Assembly: GCA_003641695.1 (NCBI GenBank)
Contig: QNBL01000078.1
Coordinates: forward strand, 1-9,457
Direction of reading: 5' to 3'
Source of the DNA: Spirochaetota bacterium
GTDB lineage: Bacteria; Spirochaetota; Spirochaetia; B11-G9
Length of the DNA: 9,457 nucleotides
Position 1 is the stretch's first letter; each line of letters starts with the position of its first letter. Below the pieces are notes generated by a model. It was given only the letters and a program-made list of their open reading frames with translations, ran no database searches and was not told the DNA's origin. This document shows, piece after piece, positions 7,826-9,457 of the stretch. A program made the translations under genes and the position numbers.

Positions 7826-7898
7826 TAAAGAAACAATAAAGTGCTAACCAGGCCGATTTTATGTTGTCTGCAGGTTAAAGTACCGGCAAAATTGTACA

Positions 7899-7913
7899 GA
7901 AAATAATATTTTC
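7899..7913. promoter_or_regulatory. Perfect 15-bp palindrome upstream of the TRAP genes
   Basis: GAAAATA-A-TATTTTC: two exact 7-bp arms around one central base. It lies about 48 bp before the transcription start predicted from the TATAAT at 7942-7947, in the place where activators normally bind. AT-rich palindromes can arise by chance, but an exact one of this length in a 153-bp control region is notable. Candidate binder: a dimeric regulator, not necessarily the AraC-type regulator next door, whose family usually prefers direct repeats. Confidence 0.45.
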
Positions 7914-7918
7914 CAACA

Positions 7919-7937
7919 GGGCAGGATCCCGGTGCCC
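7919..7937. promoter_or_regulatory. Inverted repeat GGGCA-N9-TGCCC in the -35 region of the TRAP promoter
   Basis: Arms at 7919-7923 and 7933-7937 are exact reverse complements and GC-rich in an AT-rich surrounding. They end four bases before the -10 hexamer, so a bound protein would overlap polymerase. This suggests an operator site; a role in RNA is unlikely because the site is upstream of the predicted start. Confidence 0.4.
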
Positions 7938-7941
7938 ATCG

Positions 7942-7947
7942 TATAAT
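7942..7947 (+). promoter_or_regulatory. -10 element of the TRAP operon promoter
   Basis: TATAAT is a perfect sigma-70 -10 hexamer 32 bp before the ATG of the solute-binding protein. The positions 16-18 bp upstream (around 7918-7925) show nothing like TTGACA, and there is no TG extension. A good -10 without a -35 fits an activator-dependent promoter. Initiation near 7953 would leave a leader of about 26 nt carrying the AAGGAG site at 7967-7972. Confidence 0.55.
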
Positions 7948-7978
7948 CATGTAATACTATTTTACTAAGGAGAATTAT

Positions 7979-9001
7979 ATGAAAAAGACAATTGTTTTCA
8001 TTCTTGTTGTTCTGCTTTCAGCCGGAATGCTTTTTGCAAATGGGCAGGCTGATAAAAGCGGGTCCAAAGATACGAAAGCCGAACCTGCTCAGGAACAGAT
8101 TGTGCTTAGATTAGCAGAGACACATCCTGCAGATTATCCCACCACCAAGGGTGATTATGAATTTGCAAGACTTGTAGGTGAAAGATCCAATGGAAGAATC
8201 AAGATTGAGGTTTACCCTGGAAGGCAGCTTGGTGAAGAAAAAGCCGTAATAGAACAGGTACAGTTTGGAGCAATTGATTTTACCAGGGTAAGTATTTCCC
8301 CGTTATCAGCTTTCTCTCCGAATTTTGATGCTCTGCAGATGCCTTATCTTTATAGAAATGCAGAGCATATGTGGCAAGTTCTGAATAGTCCGATAGGTGA
8401 TGAGTTTTTGAACAGTCTTGAACCGGCCGGGTTTGTCGGTCTGTCCTGGTTTGATTCAGGTGCAAGAAGTTTTTACAACTCTGTTCACCCCATAAAATCT
8501 GTGGCTGATCTCAAAGGCTTAAAGATCCGCGTTCAGCAAAGTGCTCTCATGGTTGGTCTTGTTGAAGCTCTTGGTGCCGTTGCAACACCAATGCCTTTTG
8601 GAGAGGTATATTCAGCTCTTCAGACCGGTGTTATTGACGGTGCAGAGAACAATTGGCCCAGTTACTATTCCACTAGTCACTATGAAGTAGCCAAGTACTA
8701 TACTCTTGATGAGCATACCAGGGTTCCCGAGATTACAATTGCCAGCAAGATAACAATGGATAAGCTTTCAAAGGAAGATCAGGAGCTTATAAAGAAAGCT
8801 GCCAAGGACAGCATGGATTTTCAGATTAAAGCATGGGCCGACTATGAAAAGGTTGCAGAAGATGCGGTAAGAGCCAACGGAAATGAAATCTACGAACTTC
8901 CGGATAACTCAGCGTTTCAGGCAGCTATGCAGCCTCTTTATGATAAACTTTCTCCCCAGCTAAAAGAAGTTGTAGCAAAAATAAGAGCTGTGGGGAAATA
9001 G
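7979..9001 (+). CDS. dctP: TRAP transporter solute-binding protein, DctP family, probable uronate binder
   Basis: Periplasmic receptor that captures a carboxylated solute and delivers it to the DctQ/DctM membrane part. It has 340 residues. A signal peptide (1-20: KK, hydrophobic core, then LFA before NGQ) has a type I cleavage pattern and no lipobox cysteine, so the protein is probably soluble in the periplasm. After a charged, low-complexity linker (about 21-40) comes the mature DctP fold with the typical RLAETHPADYPTTKG start. The hallmark stretch KGLKIRVQ (179-186) includes R184, the arginine that binds the substrate carboxylate in this family. PFGEVYSALQTGVIDGAENN (206-225) completes the signature. 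R163 in GARSFYN is also typical of sugar-acid binders. The start is ATG 7979, six bases after AAGGAG. Substrate galacturonate or glucuronate is inferred from UxaE upstream; other sugar acids remain possible. Confidence 0.94.
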   Translation: MKKTIVFILVVLLSAGMLFANGQADKSGSKDTKAEPAQEQIVLRLAETHPADYPTTKGDYEFARLVGERSNGRIKIEVYPGRQLGEEKAVIEQVQFGAIDFTRVSISPLSAFSPNFDALQMPYLYRNAEHMWQVLNSPIGDEFLNSLEPAGFVGLSWFDSGARSFYNSVHPIKSVADLKGLKIRVQQSALMVGLVEALGAVATPMPFGEVYSALQTGVIDGAENNWPSYYSTSHYEVAKYYTLDEHTRVPEITIASKITMDKLSKEDQELIKKAAKDSMDFQIKAWADYEKVAEDAVRANGNEIYELPDNSAFQAAMQPLYDKLSPQLKEVVAKIRAVGK

Positions 9002-9020
9002 GTTTTTTGACGATGATAAA

Positions 9021-9047
9021 GGGGGAGCAGTTTTGAACAGCGCCCCC
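9021..9047 (+). other. Intercistronic hairpin between dctP and dctQ
   Basis: GGGGG (9021-9025) pairs with CCCCC (9043-9047); after an A/G mismatch, GC (9027-9028) pairs with GC (9040-9041), leaving an 11-nt loop. What follows is AT-rich (GATTTAATTATTT) but not a true run of T. It is therefore better read as an attenuating or mRNA-protecting hairpin that keeps the abundant binding protein above the membrane subunits than as a full terminator. Confidence 0.5.
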
Positions 9048-9069
9048 GATTTAATTATTTCAGGTTTAA

Positions 9070-9457
9070 ATGCGGGTTATTATGGGGAAAATTAAGACGA
9101 ATATAGTCAAAACTGTAAACAGGATACATCTGGCAGCGGTTTATTCTGCAATGGCGTTTTTGGTTGGGATGGCTATTATTACAATTATCAATGTATTTAT
9201 GAGATATGTAATGAATACCGGAATCAGATGGGCTGAAGAGGTTGCAAAGTTATTCATGGCTTGGTTCACTTTTATCGCTATGGCAATAGGAGTAAAACAG
9301 GGGCTTCATATTAGCCTGCATCTTCTGCCCAGGAAACTTCCATCCTGGATTGACCGTGCTTTAATCCTGCTTAAGGACTTAACTACCCTTACCATTGCAG
9401 TTGTATTTTTTATATATGGCATAAAGCTGGTGGGGTTTACCAGGACATCCATTATGC
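9070..9457 (+). CDS. dctQ: TRAP transporter small permease subunit, DctQ family (partial, cut by window end)
   Basis: Four-helix inner-membrane subunit that pairs with the large permease DctM and the binding protein. The first 129 residues are visible and the frame is open to the window edge. Membrane segments are about 22-44, 57-75 and 99-120. The family signature is clear: NVFMRYVMNTGIRWAEEVAK (41-60) followed by WFTFIAMAIGVKQGLHI, i.e. arginine in helix 1, W-x-E-E before helix 2, then a Gly-His turn. Start ATG 9070 or, four codons later, ATG 9082: each has only a short purine stretch five bases upstream (AGG, GGG), so they cannot be separated. It follows the binding-protein gene by 68 nt, and dctM is expected next. 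Confidence 0.88.
   Translation, partial: MRVIMGKIKTNIVKTVNRIHLAAVYSAMAFLVGMAIITIINVFMRYVMNTGIRWAEEVAKLFMAWFTFIAMAIGVKQGLHISLHLLPRKLPSWIDRALILLKDLTTLTIAVVFFIYGIKLVGFTRTSIM

Noticed and set aside
7825..7841. ATAAAG direct repeat 11 bp apart after the regulator stop codon as an AraC-type half-site pair
   Set aside because: It is short and AT-rich, lies more than 100 bp from the -10, and is easily chance.
7919..7937. Sigma-54 (-24/-12) promoter before dctP, considered because rpoN is nearby
   Set aside because: No GG-N10-GC pair has correct spacing; the GG and GC dinucleotides are offset.
7979..8050. Lipoprotein signal peptide on the binding protein
   Set aside because: There is no cysteine in or near the cleavage region; the LFA/NGQ pattern fits signal peptidase I.
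9021..9060. Rho-independent terminator ending the dctP transcript
   Set aside because: The hairpin is fair, but it is not followed by a run of T, and dctQ continues in the same direction 68 nt after dctP.

Overview
The window reads as a chromosomal segment from a diderm bacterium with moderate GC. It is most likely a free-living spirochaete of the Spirochaetaceae type. This is an inference from protein style: the substrate-binding protein leader ends in LFA/NGQ, there is a UxaE-type tagaturonate epimerase, a YesM/YesN-type two-component pair, TRAP transport and RpoN. There is no 16S or other decisive marker. I see no mobile elements, CRISPR arrays, tRNA or rRNA genes.

Left part (1-3123): a complete rpoN (sigma-54) runs rightward, and a Na+/phosphate cotransporter-family gene fused to a PhoU-like domain runs leftward. 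The two stop codons are only 10 bp apart. An intergenic region of about 425 bp (3124-3547) follows. It must carry the divergent control regions of the cotransporter gene and of the right-hand cluster. I can propose a sigma-70 promoter with an overlapping inverted repeat for the right-hand cluster, but most of the stretch is unexplained.

Right part (3548-9457): five genes, all rightward. uxaE (tagaturonate/fructuronate epimerase), a membrane histidine kinase and an AraC-type response regulator form a tight operon (gap of 2 nt, then an 8-nt overlap). After 153 bp with its own promoter-like region come a TRAP solute-binding protein (dctP type) and the start of the TRAP small membrane subunit (dctQ type), which is cut by the window end. 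The large permease dctM is expected just beyond.

How they may work together: the TRAP system imports a carboxylated sugar, and the epimerase joins the galacturonate and glucuronate branches of hexuronate breakdown. The kinase/regulator pair, made with the enzyme, probably switches on the transporter promoter at about 7942-7947. That promoter has a perfect TATAAT, no recognisable -35, and two inverted repeats just upstream. The best candidate for something not yet described is this signalling-transport unit. It combines a hexuronate enzyme, a kinase with a short, apparently helical extracytoplasmic domain, an AraC regulator with a degenerate GGDEF-like middle domain, and a TRAP transporter with a palindrome-rich promoter.
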